From JADGRA01 sp052143535 (GTDB lineage: Bacteria; Myxococcota; Myxococcia; Myxococcales; Myxococcaceae), in contig JBKQSS010000056.1 of NCBI GenBank assembly GCA_052143535.1, positions 198,242-262,241 of the forward strand: 64,000 nt of DNA, written 5' to 3'. Below the pieces are notes generated by a model that did no database searches, was not told the origin of the DNA, and saw nothing but the letters and a program-made list of their open reading frames with translations. The stretch's first letter is position 1. Each line of letters starts with the position of its first letter. The position numbers and the translations under genes were made by a program. Positions 42,171-51,079 of this stretch are shown here, piece by piece.

Positions 42171-44894
42171 TCATGGCGATGCCGCCGCAACGGGCTTGTT
42201 GTTGACGCCCAGGATGCGAGGCGTAATGAAAATTAGAAGTTCCTGGCGGGTCTCAGTGTCGTTGGTGTGTCTGAAGAAGAAGCCGAGGAACGGAATGCTT
42301 CCTAGAAATGGGACGCTGTCCTCCTCGGTGGAGGTGGTCCGGACATAGATGCCGCCGATGACGGTTGTATCGCCGTCCTTCACCAGCACTTGGGTGATGG
42401 CTTCCTTCTTGTCGATGGCCGGCTGGCCGTTGGCGCCGGTGAGCGCGGGGTCCGGCTGGTTGTTGGTCGCATGCACCAACATCAAGACGCTCCCATCCGA
42501 AGTGATGTGCGGCGTCACCTCGAGCGAGAGCTGTGCATCGACGAAGACCGTATTCACGCCCTGTGCCGACACCTGGCTGAACGGGATGGAAAGCCCTTGG
42601 GTAATCTTCGCCGTGGCGTTGTGCACGGTCGTCACTTTTGGCGAGCTGATGGTTCGAATCACACCTTTGGTCTCGAGCGCCGAGAGGCGGAGGTTGAGCT
42701 GAAACGCTCCGTTGACCGAGCCGAAAGTCATGCCGATGGCACCGCCGGATCCAGCGCCGACGGCCGCGGGGAGGTTGACGGCGAAATTCGGCGTCGAGGA
42801 CACGCCGTTGGTGGGCGCCGTACCTGCGGCCACGCCACCTGAAATGGCGTAGTTGTTGGGGAACACCAACCCGGTCGAGTTGTTCGTCCCGGCCGACTGC
42901 TGAATCTGGCCACCCCACTGGACACCAATTTCGCGAACGAAGTTGGTGTTGGCCTCGACGATGCGCGACTCGATGAGCACCTGCGGAGTCACCGTGTCGA
43001 GGTGCTCCACCAGCGAGCGCGCGCGTGAGATGTTGGAACCGATGTCTTTGACGACCAAAGAATTGGTTCGCACGTCGACGATGGCCGTCCCGCGCTCGGA
43101 CAGGACGTCCTTGACCTTGTTCAAGAGCTCGGTGGCGACGGCGTAGTTGACGGGCAAAATCTGCACCACCAACTCCTCCTGCCGCCGTTGGGACTTCTTG
43201 CGTTCTTCGCGAAGGTGCGATTCTTCCTCGAGGGTCTTCAGAGGCGCCACTCGAATGACGGTGCCAATGATTTCCTTTCCTAAGCCTTTGCTGGCGAGGA
43301 TGATGTCCAGCGCCTCATCCCACGGGACGTTGCGCAGCCGGATGGTGACGGTGCCCTTCACATCGTCGGCGACGACGATGTTCAGCTTGCTCACCTCGGA
43401 GATGATGCGCAGCAGGTTGTGGATGTCGATGTCCTTGAACTCGAAGGACACCCTTTTCCCGGTGTACTGGGCCCGTTCCGGCGCGCCCTGCGCAGCATAG
43501 GACTTGGCCTCGGTGGTAAAGCCGGCCGTGCGGTCCATCACTGCCACTTCCTCAACCTCCGCGCCCTTTGCACTGAGGTGCCAAACCAGGCCCTTGGGTG
43601 TGCGCTCCAACTTCTCGGTCAAGGGCTTGTCACCAGCCACCACCACGCGAACCTGGTTGGCGTCGCCTGGAACAGCGAAGGTGCTGATCATCTTGACTGG
43701 ACTGTCTAGCGCGCTGGTATCCAGGCTGCGCTCGAGCCGTCGCGGGAGCTTGGCTCCAGTCAAGGTGAGCACTGCACTCCGTGGTTCCGGCCGGTCCACC
43801 GTCCAGGATGCTTCGCCGGTGAGCTTTATTTCGACCACGCCCCCGTTGGGCGACTCAACAAAGGAGAGGTCCTGGATTTCACCGGTCGGGGCAGACACGT
43901 GAACCCGAGGGGTAGCGGCGGCGCCTGCGGCAACCGTCACTCGCTTCCCGTCGATTTCCACCTCACCGTCGCGCAGTTCCCCAGTCGAGGCCTTGGCCAC
44001 CGCGGCGGCCGGCGGCGTACCTCCCACCGTCCAGGCGAGACCGCTTGCGGTCCATGTCACCGAGTGGCTGGGCATGGTCTCACCGACGTCCAGGACCAGT
44101 CGCACTTTTTCTGTGTGCGCGCCCGCGCGAAGCGAGGCAAAAGGAACTGGACGATTTACGGGCAACCTTCCGGTGAGCGTCACCCCATAAACGTCGAGCG
44201 CCAAGCGGGGAGGCCCCGAGAGCTCGAGCACCTCGAAACGGCTCAGTTGCCCGTCCGCAACCAGCTCCAGGTGGTTGGGTGACAGGCGAACTTGGGTGAT
44301 GTGTCGCGCCAGATGCTTCACCTGGCGCGTCGCGTGCTCGGCCAGCACCGGGTCCACAGAGGTGGTTGCAGCCACCGGCGACGCGGCCGTCACCGGTGTG
44401 GACACGGTGGGCGAGACAACTGTCGACGGGTTCGACCCGCTCGGGACAGCCTTCGTCGACACAGCATTCGTGGATGGTGCGGACGACGCTTCAGCTTGGA
44501 CCAGAATCAACACCTGGTTGCCGTCTGCGTGAACGTCGTAGGACCCGGCTTGCTTGAGGCTGACCAGCAACCTCGCCACGTTGCCGTGCTCGTCGGAGAA
44601 CTGGGAGACGACGACGCCGTTGACCGGACCGGCGCCATCGCGCACGCCCTTCACCGCAGTGGCGTCGGCGGACGTCACGTCCACCACCAGCCGGTCTGGT
44701 GCGGGCAAGCGGAAGACGGTGAAGATGGGGGCTCGGCTACCAACCACCACCACTTGCGCACCGGTGGGTGTGGCCGAGACCTTCACCTCCGTGAGCGCGT
44801 TGAGCTCTGCGGCCAAAGCGCCCTGGGCGAGCAACCACCAGCCGGCGCCCGCCAGCACTTTCAGCCCCTTTGACATGACGCGCGTGTTGCGCAT
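42171..44894 (-). CDS. pilQ: Type IV pilus secretin PilQ
   Basis: A 907-residue outer-membrane channel for the pilus. A signal peptide (MSKGLKVLAGAGWWLLAQGALAA) is followed by three AMIN-type domains that bind peptidoglycan, a secretin/TonB N-domain (VSFEFKDIDIHNLLRIISEVSK), an N1-type domain and the secretin core, from VLIESRIVEANTNFVREIG to the C-terminal LLIFITPRIL. The PFLGSIPFLGFFFR motif near the end is typical of secretins. Length fits Myxococcus PilQ. It is downstream of pilP by 48 bases. Confidence 0.96.
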   Translation of the reverse strand: MRNTRVMSKGLKVLAGAGWWLLAQGALAAELNALTEVKVSATPTGAQVVVVGSRAPIFTVFRLPAPDRLVVDVTSADATAVKGVRDGAGPVNGVVVSQFSDEHGNVARLLVSLKQAGSYDVHADGNQVLILVQAEASSAPSTNAVSTKAVPSGSNPSTVVSPTVSTPVTAASPVAATTSVDPVLAEHATRQVKHLARHITQVRLSPNHLELVADGQLSRFEVLELSGPPRLALDVYGVTLTGRLPVNRPVPFASLRAGAHTEKVRLVLDVGETMPSHSVTWTASGLAWTVGGTPPAAAVAKASTGELRDGEVEIDGKRVTVAAGAAATPRVHVSAPTGEIQDLSFVESPNGGVVEIKLTGEASWTVDRPEPRSAVLTLTGAKLPRRLERSLDTSALDSPVKMISTFAVPGDANQVRVVVAGDKPLTEKLERTPKGLVWHLSAKGAEVEEVAVMDRTAGFTTEAKSYAAQGAPERAQYTGKRVSFEFKDIDIHNLLRIISEVSKLNIVVADDVKGTVTIRLRNVPWDEALDIILASKGLGKEIIGTVIRVAPLKTLEEESHLREERKKSQRRQEELVVQILPVNYAVATELLNKVKDVLSERGTAIVDVRTNSLVVKDIGSNISRARSLVEHLDTVTPQVLIESRIVEANTNFVREIGVQWGGQIQQSAGTNNSTGLVFPNNYAISGGVAAGTAPTNGVSSTPNFAVNLPAAVGAGSGGAIGMTFGSVNGAFQLNLRLSALETKGVIRTISSPKVTTVHNATAKITQGLSIPFSQVSAQGVNTVFVDAQLSLEVTPHITSDGSVLMLVHATNNQPDPALTGANGQPAIDKKEAITQVLVKDGDTTVIGGIYVRTTSTEEDSVPFLGSIPFLGFFFRHTNDTETRQELLIFITPRILGVNNKPVAAASP

Positions 44895-44942
44895 GGCTTT
44901 CCTCGACGTGCTGCTTCAGTCGGTCCGTCGCCAGACGGCCCG

Positions 44943-45491
44943 CTAGTAAGTCTTCCCAGTGGAGAGGTCGAGCTCCGGCGGAGCCTGGCGGTCCGCCTTG
45001 ATGGCTAGCGTAAGCTGGTTTGCGTTGGACTTCCCGTCGGGTGACGTGAAGTACTCGGTGATGATCACCGAATCCCGGAGGATTTGGGTCACCTTGCCGC
45101 CCTGGCGGCCAATGCGGGTGTTGCGATGTAGGATGTAACCGCGTCCCTGCGGATCCTGAACCATCGCCACCGGGTTGCTGTCCCCGGAGATCACCCCGAC
45201 CAGCGTCAGTTGGTCCAAGTCGAACTTGCAGAGTGGCTCGTTGCAGGCCGAGTTGCTCACTGCCGAAGCACGCGCGAGATCGAGATCTGGGCTCCGGAAG
45301 GGATCCCGTTTGCCGATTGGGTTGTAGATGTAGGCCGGGCCGGCCGGAGCGGCCGCTGGGGTCGGAAGCGGCGCCGCCTTAGCCGGCTGGCCCGTCTTGG
45401 CGACTGGAGCCTGAGCCGTGCTGCCTCCGCAGCCGGCAAGCACGCCGGCGGCTGCCAGGACAAGGGGAAGCGTGGTGAGCGAACGCTTCAC
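44943..45491 (-). CDS. pilP: Type IV pilus assembly lipoprotein PilP
   Basis: A 182-residue inner-membrane lipoprotein: signal MKRSLTTLPLVLAAAGVLAGC with lipobox LAGC, a Pro/Ala linker and the PilP beta domain (RDPFRSPD, LTLVGVISGD, ILHRNTRIGRQGGKVTQI). PilP connects the PilN-PilO complex to PilQ in the periplasm. It overlaps pilO by 4 bases. Confidence 0.95.
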   Translation of the reverse strand: MKRSLTTLPLVLAAAGVLAGCGGSTAQAPVAKTGQPAKAAPLPTPAAAPAGPAYIYNPIGKRDPFRSPDLDLARASAVSNSACNEPLCKFDLDQLTLVGVISGDSNPVAMVQDPQGRGYILHRNTRIGRQGGKVTQILRDSVIITEYFTSPDGKSNANQLTLAIKADRQAPPELDLSTGKTY

Positions 45492-46108
45492 GGGTTCGCC
45501 TTCTTTTTGTCAGCCTTGCCGGCCATGGCTTTCGCGCTGTCCGCGTCGAGGAAACGGAAGGCGGTGGCGATGAAATCAGCGCTCAGGACGACCTTCTCCG
45601 AGCGCACCTGCGGAGAGCTCAACCGAATGTTGTTGACGTTCACGATGCGGCGCATGTTCGCCACTTCCTGAAGGAAGAGCGCCACCTCGTTGTAGTTTCC
45701 GGTGACCGACATCCGGATCGGAATCTTCACGTAGATTTGAGCCGGCTGCTCAGCCGTTGGCTCGACGGTCGCAATCTCCAGGCCGCTCTTCCGGCCCACG
45801 TCATTGAGGCTGGCCAACAGTCCGTCGACGTCCGCGTCCTCGGGCAACTCGGACAGCGCTTCATCGAGCTTCTGTTGGAGAACATCCATCTCGCGACGGC
45901 GCTCGTTCAGGTTTTGAGCGATCTCCGACTTCTCCTGCAGCTGAGAGTCCAAGGCGCGCTGGCGCGCCTGCTCGCCGGTGATGGTGCTTTCCACTGGGTT
46001 TACGAAGAAGAAAAAATTGCCCAGCGTGAGCACCACCAAGGCCGCGGCCAGACCCCCCCATCGGTAGAGGGGAGGTGCTTTGAGCAATCTGTTGATCAGC
46101 TCATCCAT
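45488..46108 (-). CDS. pilO: Type IV pilus alignment protein PilO
   Basis: A 206-residue protein with a short cytoplasmic end, one transmembrane helix (WGGLAAALVVLTLGNFFFFV), a coiled coil and a ferredoxin-like periplasmic domain with YVKIPIRMSVTGNYNEVALFLQ, the most conserved PilO stretch. It forms heterodimers with PilN to position PilQ relative to the motor. It sits 28 bases after pilN. Confidence 0.95.
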   Translation of the reverse strand: MDELINRLLKAPPLYRWGGLAAALVVLTLGNFFFFVNPVESTITGEQARQRALDSQLQEKSEIAQNLNERRREMDVLQQKLDEALSELPEDADVDGLLASLNDVGRKSGLEIATVEPTAEQPAQIYVKIPIRMSVTGNYNEVALFLQEVANMRRIVNVNNIRLSSPQVRSEKVVLSADFIATAFRFLDADSAKAMAGKADKKKANP

Positions 46109-46136
46109 CGTCTGGCTCTTGGGGCTGTGCTGGCTC

Positions 46137-46817
46137 CTAGATGGTGTAGTTGGAGGTAAGGTTGAGCTCGAAGTCCACGAGCTTGCTGGGACCGGACGCG
46201 TCCTTGATTTCCCTTTGCTCGGCCTTCTTCAGCTGGATGTTGTTGAAGAAGTTGGAGACCTCCTTGGAAGGGAAGTCCTCGATGGCTCCCTCGGCCGAAA
46301 GCAACTCGACGCGCGACGTCTGGGTGTCTCGCTTCTGGTCCACCAACCGGCCCATGCCCCTGGGCGTCCAGACCATGTTTTGCAGTCCGCGCATGAACTC
46401 TGAAACGTCGTCCACCGAGGCGGCTTTTCCGTCGACCACCACCGCGTTCTGCTTTTCCTCGAACTTGGTGAGCCAGACCTTCTTCGGAGTGGCAGTCGAG
46501 AGCGCATCGAGCATCCGGACCGGGCCGGTCCGCTGCTTGCGCAGGTCGTTGAGAATCACCAGCTTCGCCTGGACGTCCTTCTTGCGAGCGTTGATGTTGT
46601 TCACCTCGCCGATGACCTTTTCCAACTCGGCGATGCGGGCTTGCGTGGCAGTAATGCGCTGATTGTTGCGGTGCTCCTCGCTGGAACGGGAGTCGTACCA
46701 AATCCAGTTGGCAATCAGGCCGACGCCAAGGAGGCCAGCGATGACCACCAGCGCCTGCCGGCCGACCTCGCGCTTCTTCACCTGCCGGACGGGCAGGAGG
46801 TTGATGTGGATCATCAT
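46137..46817 (-). CDS. pilN: Type IV pilus assembly protein PilN
   Basis: A 226-residue protein. The cytoplasmic N-terminus MIHINLLPVRQVKKRE contains the INLLP motif that docks into PilM. A transmembrane helix (VVIAGLLGVGLIANWIWY), a coiled coil and a periplasmic ferredoxin-like domain follow. It overlaps pilM by 4 bases. Confidence 0.95.
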   Translation of the reverse strand: MMIHINLLPVRQVKKREVGRQALVVIAGLLGVGLIANWIWYDSRSSEEHRNNQRITATQARIAELEKVIGEVNNINARKKDVQAKLVILNDLRKQRTGPVRMLDALSTATPKKVWLTKFEEKQNAVVVDGKAASVDDVSEFMRGLQNMVWTPRGMGRLVDQKRDTQTSRVELLSAEGAIEDFPSKEVSNFFNNIQLKKAEQREIKDASGPSKLVDFELNLTSNYTI

Positions 46818-47896
46818 TCGAGCTTGTCCCCCGGCCGGCGCAGCGCCAGACCCACCGCCACGGCAGCCATCGGGGCCACGTCCATGACGAAGGCAGGGTC
46901 AAACTTGCGATTGTCGATTTCGATGTTCTTGAAGGGGTTGAGAATCTCCACCGGAACACCAGTGCGAGCCTCAATGGTCTTGAAGAGCGCCGGGATTTTC
47001 GCTGTGCCTCCCGAGAGGTACACCTTGGAGAAGGTGGCATCGGCCGCAGTGCCCGCGTAGAAGTCGAGCGAGCGCTGGATTTCGCCAGCGACCTGCTCGG
47101 CCACGGCGGCCATTACCCGTTCCACCTCTTGCGGCACCACCGCATCCGAGTCGCCGCGCCCGCCACCGATTTTCAGCGCTTCGGCTTCTTCGTACGAAAC
47201 GTTCAGCTGCTTCTGAATCTCCTCGGTGAATTGATTTCCACCAATGGTGACGTCGCGGGTAAAGACCGTCGCCCCGCGGCTGATGATGTTGATGTTCACG
47301 ACCGACGCTCCGGCGTTGATCAGCACCACCGTTTCGGAGGCCGGTAGGTCGTAGTTCACACTGAACATATTCTGGACGGCGAAGGCGTCGACGTCGACGA
47401 CCACCGGTAGCAAACCCGCCTCAGTGACGACGGTGGTGTAGTCGTTAATCATGTCCTTCTTCGCAGCGACCAGCAGCACATCCATCTGACCGGTGGCGTC
47501 GGTGCCCTCCGGTGTGAGGATTTGGGTGTCGATGTGGACGTCTTTCACATCAAACGGGATGTACTGCTCGGCTTCCCACTGGATGGATTCCTCCAGCTCG
47601 TCCTGGCTCATGCGGGGCATGGCAATCTTCTTGATGATGACCGAGTGCCCGCTGACCCCGATGGCAACGTCCTTTTGCTTGATGCGTAGCTCGCCGAGCA
47701 GTTCCTGCACCGCCTGAACGATGGCGGTGGAGTTCATCAGCGTGTTGTCGACGATGGATTCGGGGGGCAGCGGCTTCATCCCGAAGTTCTGAAGGGAATA
47801 GCCGACCTGCCCGCGGCGCCGGGTCTCTTTGAGCTGGATCATCTTCACCGAGGTCGACCCGATGTCGAGACCGAGAGCCAGTTTACCCCGCGCCAT
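46814..47896 (-). CDS. pilM: Type IV pilus actin-like ATPase PilM
   Basis: A 360-residue cytoplasmic protein with the actin/FtsA fold: phosphate-1 loop LGLDIGSTSVKMIQL near the N-terminus and a second loop INAGASVVNINI around residue 195. It binds PilN's INLLP peptide and PilB/PilC-side components. The helix EVERVMAAVAEQVAGEIQRSLDFY and YLSGGTAKIPALF are typical PilM blocks. It starts 23 bases after the small XRE gene, so the regulator heads the operon. Confidence 0.96.
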   Translation of the reverse strand: MARGKLALGLDIGSTSVKMIQLKETRRRGQVGYSLQNFGMKPLPPESIVDNTLMNSTAIVQAVQELLGELRIKQKDVAIGVSGHSVIIKKIAMPRMSQDELEESIQWEAEQYIPFDVKDVHIDTQILTPEGTDATGQMDVLLVAAKKDMINDYTTVVTEAGLLPVVVDVDAFAVQNMFSVNYDLPASETVVLINAGASVVNINIISRGATVFTRDVTIGGNQFTEEIQKQLNVSYEEAEALKIGGGRGDSDAVVPQEVERVMAAVAEQVAGEIQRSLDFYAGTAADATFSKVYLSGGTAKIPALFKTIEARTGVPVEILNPFKNIEIDNRKFDPAFVMDVAPMAAVAVGLALRRPGDKLE

Positions 47897-47919
47897 GTCT
47901 TCTCCTCGCCTCGGGCCAG

Positions 47920-48144
47920 CTAGCGCCGCTCGGCGTCATCCTCGAAAAATACCCGCTTGCGTTCGGCCACGTTCATCCCCAGTGCCAGAATGATTTTTCG
48001 CTTTGTGTCGACCCGGCAGGCGCTGCCTCGCTCCACCCGATCAATGGTGAGCACCGAGACACCGGCGCGGCGCGCCAACTCAGCCTTGGAGAGCAATTGC
48101 TCCTCCCGCAGCCGCTGCACCGCATTCTTGAGTCGCTGGCCCAT
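47920..48144 (-). CDS. Small XRE-type helix-turn-helix regulator
   Basis: A 74-residue DNA-binding protein with a Cro/CI-type helix-turn-helix: LSKAELARRAGVSVLTIDRVERG at about 18-40 (split here by reading order) followed by KRKIILALGMNVAERKRVFF. The start at 48144 has AAGGA 7 bases upstream; an upstream start would add an unrelated segment. It is first in the XRE-pilMNOPQ unit. Palindromes at 48220-48235 and 48261-48276 lie just upstream of it and would suit autoregulation. Confidence 0.82.
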   Translation of the reverse strand: MGQRLKNAVQRLREEQLLSKAELARRAGVSVLTIDRVERGSACRVDTKRKIILALGMNVAERKRVFFEDDAERR

Positions 48145-48193
48145 GCCCTTCCTTGGAGACCGGCTCGCACCGAGCCCTCTCGCCAATCGAACG

Positions 48194-48223
48194 AGTATCC
48201 CCGCGGCGGCTCGGGTCCGTCAA
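48194..48223 (-). promoter_or_regulatory. Sigma-70 type promoter for the XRE-pilM operon
   Basis: On the minus strand TTGACG (48223-48218) is followed after 18 bases by GATACT (48199-48194). The -35 matches five of six consensus positions and the -10 four of six. Transcription would start near 48187, leaving about 43 bases before the XRE ATG. Confidence 0.5.
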
Positions 48224-48235
48224 CTCTTGGGTTGA
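48220..48235. repeat. 16-bp palindrome overlapping the -35 box
   Basis: TCAAC-TCTTGG-GTTGA: perfect 5-base arms around six bases. It overlaps the -35 hexamer of the XRE promoter, as a repressor operator would. Its centre is 41 bp from the centre of the palindrome at 48261-48276. Confidence 0.4.
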
Positions 48236-48260
48236 TCTCACCGTGCCGACAATGACATCT

Positions 48261-48276
48261 CTTTGATAGGTCAAAG
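48261..48276. repeat. 16-bp palindrome upstream of the XRE-pilM promoter
   Basis: CTTTGA-TAGG-TCAAAG: perfect 6-base arms around four bases. It is located about 40 bp upstream of the first palindrome, roughly four helical turns, so both could face the same side of the DNA. Confidence 0.4.
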
Positions 48277-48330
48277 CGCCACCGGCTGTGTGTGGGTCGG
48301 CCTCGCCCACCTACCACTGGTGCCAACCCC

Positions 48331-49767
48331 TCACCCACGCTCCGCCTCCGAGTCGGGGTCGACCCCGTACTCCTTCACCTTGTAGAGGAGTGCGCGGTGG
48401 CTGATTTCCAGGAGCTCCGCGGCTCGGGTGCGGTTGCCGCGTGTTTGCCGCAGCGCCGCCCGGATGAAGGCTTCTTCCAATTCTCGAGTGGCCCGTTTCA
48501 AGGAGAGGTCGCGGAACAACCCGGAGGCGAGGGCCTCCGCATCTCCCCCGCCCGTCGGTGCGGCCTGGCCACTCGCCGGCTTCGGGCCCCAAAGCTTTTC
48601 GGGCAGGCTCTCCGGCAGGACGATGGGGCCCTCAGCGAGGAGCACTGCACGTTCCATCGCGTTTTCCAGCTCGCGGACGTTGCCCGGCCAGTCGTAGGCT
48701 GTGAGTAGCACCTCCGCCTCCGCGCTGAAGCCAGTCACCGGCTGATCGCGGTTGAGCTCGCGGTTGAAGCGGTCGATAAAGGCACGCGCCAGCATTGGCA
48801 CGTCCTCGCGGCGCTCCCGCAGCGGCGGCATCTTTAGATTGACGACGTGGAGACGGTAGAAGAGGTCCTCTCGGAACTCTCCACGTTCGACCAGCTTGCC
48901 GAGGTCCCGGTGCGTTGCGGCCAGCACCCGGACGTCTACTTTTTCCGACCGGTTTTCACCCACCGGGCGAATTTCCCCCTCCTGAAGGAAGCGCAGCAGC
49001 TTGGTTTGAGCAGCCGCCGGCAGCTCGCCCACCTCGTCGAGCAGCAACGTCCCGCCGTCGGCCTCGGTGAAGAGACCGCGTTTGGATGTCCGGGCATCGG
49101 TGAAAGCGCCGCGCGCGTGGCCGAAGAGCTCGGACTCGATGAGACCGGGAGGGATGGCACCGCAGTTGACCGCCACGAAGGGCATCGCCGAGCGCGGGCT
49201 GAGCTCATGAATGGCCCTCGCCACGAGTTCCTTTCCAGTCCCGCTCTCGCCAGTAATCAACACCGTGGTCGAGACCGGCGCGACCTTGCCGATTTGACGT
49301 TGAAGCAGTTTCACCACCTCGGAGCCGCCGAGGATGCGCTCCAGCGCACGTTGCCCCGACCCGCCCCCTCGCAGGCGCTGGTTCTCCGCCACCAGCCGTC
49401 GGCGCTCCTCCGCCTTGCGGAGGACCAGCACCATCTCCTCGGGCTTGAAGGGTTTGGGGACGTAGTCATACGCACCCTGGGCGACCGCCTCGAGAGCCGC
49501 GTCCGGGGCGCCGTAGGCGCTCATCACCACGAAGGTGAGCTCTGGGTGCGCCGCCAGCGCTCGTTTGAGAAGTGACAGCCCGTCGATGCCAGGCATGCGC
49601 ACGTCGGAGATGACGGCGTCGTACGGGCGTGCCGCAAGCTCGGCCAAGGCCTCTTCGCCATTGGACACGGCGCGCACTTCAAAGCCACGCTGGGTCAGAA
49701 CCAGCGTCAGCACGTGGCGAATCGATGCCTCGTCGTCGGCGACGAGGATGGTGCGGATGGCGGGCAC
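48331..49767 (-). CDS. pilR2: NtrC-family response regulator (PilR2)
   Basis: A 478-residue sigma-54 activator: receiver domain with TILVADDEASIRHVL and phospho-Asp in VISDVRMPG (near 53), an AAA+ domain with Walker A GESGTGKE, the sigma-54 contact loop GAFTDA (canonical GAFTGA), and a Fis-type C-terminal helix-turn-helix (TRGNRTRAAELLEISHRALLYKV). The GTG at 49767 is preferred because the receiver domain starts soon after; the upstream TTG is weak. It is downstream of pilS2 by 184 bases. Confidence 0.88.
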   Translation of the reverse strand: MPAIRTILVADDEASIRHVLTLVLTQRGFEVRAVSNGEEALAELAARPYDAVISDVRMPGIDGLSLLKRALAAHPELTFVVMSAYGAPDAALEAVAQGAYDYVPKPFKPEEMVLVLRKAEERRRLVAENQRLRGGGSGQRALERILGGSEVVKLLQRQIGKVAPVSTTVLITGESGTGKELVARAIHELSPRSAMPFVAVNCGAIPPGLIESELFGHARGAFTDARTSKRGLFTEADGGTLLLDEVGELPAAAQTKLLRFLQEGEIRPVGENRSEKVDVRVLAATHRDLGKLVERGEFREDLFYRLHVVNLKMPPLRERREDVPMLARAFIDRFNRELNRDQPVTGFSAEAEVLLTAYDWPGNVRELENAMERAVLLAEGPIVLPESLPEKLWGPKPASGQAAPTGGGDAEALASGLFRDLSLKRATRELEEAFIRAALRQTRGNRTRAAELLEISHRALLYKVKEYGVDPDSEAERG

Positions 49768-49951
49768 GCTAGGGGGACTCCATTCTCCCCCGAGAACAGC
49801 CCTCGGGCGAGAGCACGTCAACGGAACCGGGCGAAACAGCGAGCGGACGGTAAATTTTCAGCTCCAAGGGGACCTCGCCCCAGCCAGGGCGCGTAAGGGC
49901 CGGTGTCCACTCTGACGCACATGGGCGGAAGCCCGTTGCCAATGCGTTTCC
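49768..49951. other. Intergenic region between pilS2 and pilR2
   Basis: 184 bases without a gene. It lacks a clear sigma-54 or sigma-70 match in either orientation. The gap is unusual because sensor and regulator genes are normally adjacent; it may hold a separate promoter for pilR2. Confidence 0.4.
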
Positions 49952-51079
49952 TCAAGCACGGGGAAGACGCACGCTGAAGCAGCTTCCCCAGCCCGAGGCT
50001 TCGGAAACCTCGAGTGTGCCGCCCATCGCCCGAACCAGGCTCTGACTCACCGCCAGGCCGAGTCCGGTCCCCATGCCTCCCGGCTTGGTGGTGAAGAAAG
50101 GCTCAAACAGCCGCCCCCGCACCTCGGGCGGAATTCCAGGCCCATTGTCGAGAATGTCGATGCGCACGCCGTCTTCGGTGTCGGCCCGGGCCTCGAGTTT
50201 CACCGCCCCGCGTCCACCGACTGCCTGCGCTGCGTTGAGCAAGAGGTTGATGAGCACCTGGCTCAGGGGGCCCGCGTCCGCCAGCACCGCCAGACCGTCA
50301 GTAACATCGACGCCCACCTTCAAGGCCTGAAGGTCCGGACCGGCGGCCACCAAGCGGACGCATGTCTCGGCCAGGGGCGCCACCGCCACCGACGTCAGCG
50401 TCGGCCGCGGCGGCCGGCCGAGGTCGAGCAGTCCTCGGACAATCCCGTTGATGCGGTGCACCTCGGCCTCGATGCGGTCGAGGTACTCACCCGTCTCGGC
50501 GGAGGCCCCCAGCTGCCCTCGCAGCAAACTCAGGTAGCCGAGAATTCCGGAGAGTGGGTTCCCCACCTCGTGCGCGACGCCAGCCGCCAGACGACCCACC
50601 GTCGCCAGGCGCTCGGCGGAGACGAGTTCCTCCTGGGCACGGGTGATGTGCTCGTTGGCCAGCCGGAGGTCCTGCAGTTGCTGGTCAACGACGGAGCGCT
50701 CCGTCTGCAGAGCCGAGGCCGTCCGGCGTAATGAGGCCTCGACACGCGACAGAAGCGGCCCGGCCGAGCCCCGAGGCTCCAGCTGGAGGTCGAGCCGCTC
50801 CAGTTGGCCCAACTCCGCCTCGAGCCGCTGGACGGGCCGGGCCACCGCCAGCCAGAGGATGGCATAGGCGAAGAGCCCGACGAGGAGTAGGTCGAGCCCA
50901 AGCAGCAACGGGAGCGCTTCGCGCGCCCCCGCGCGCACCAAGGCGGGCGCTGTCCCGGGGCCGGCCGCGCGCCGAAGCGCCTCCATCAGCGCCGCCAGTA
51001 CTGGTTGGAAGGACAGTGAAGTCAGGCCAGTGGCAAGCACCGCCACGAGGAAGACAATCGCTGCCAGCCGAAGCTTCAT
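49952..51079 (-). CDS. pilS2: Sensor histidine kinase (PilS2)
   Basis: A 375-residue kinase with two transmembrane helices (about 5-27 and 56-79) flanking a short periplasmic loop, a HAMP-like linker, a dimerisation domain with phospho-accepting His in VAHEVGNPLSGILGYL, and a HATPase domain with N, G1 and G2 boxes (LINLLLNAAQAV, DNGPGIP, GMGTGLGLAVSQ). Its small loop makes a membrane or intracellular signal more likely than a large ligand. It overlaps pilD as ATGA and probably pairs with PilR2. Confidence 0.88.
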   Translation of the reverse strand: MKLRLAAIVFLVAVLATGLTSLSFQPVLAALMEALRRAAGPGTAPALVRAGAREALPLLLGLDLLLVGLFAYAILWLAVARPVQRLEAELGQLERLDLQLEPRGSAGPLLSRVEASLRRTASALQTERSVVDQQLQDLRLANEHITRAQEELVSAERLATVGRLAAGVAHEVGNPLSGILGYLSLLRGQLGASAETGEYLDRIEAEVHRINGIVRGLLDLGRPPRPTLTSVAVAPLAETCVRLVAAGPDLQALKVGVDVTDGLAVLADAGPLSQVLINLLLNAAQAVGGRGAVKLEARADTEDGVRIDILDNGPGIPPEVRGRLFEPFFTTKPGGMGTGLGLAVSQSLVRAMGGTLEVSEASGWGSCFSVRLPRA

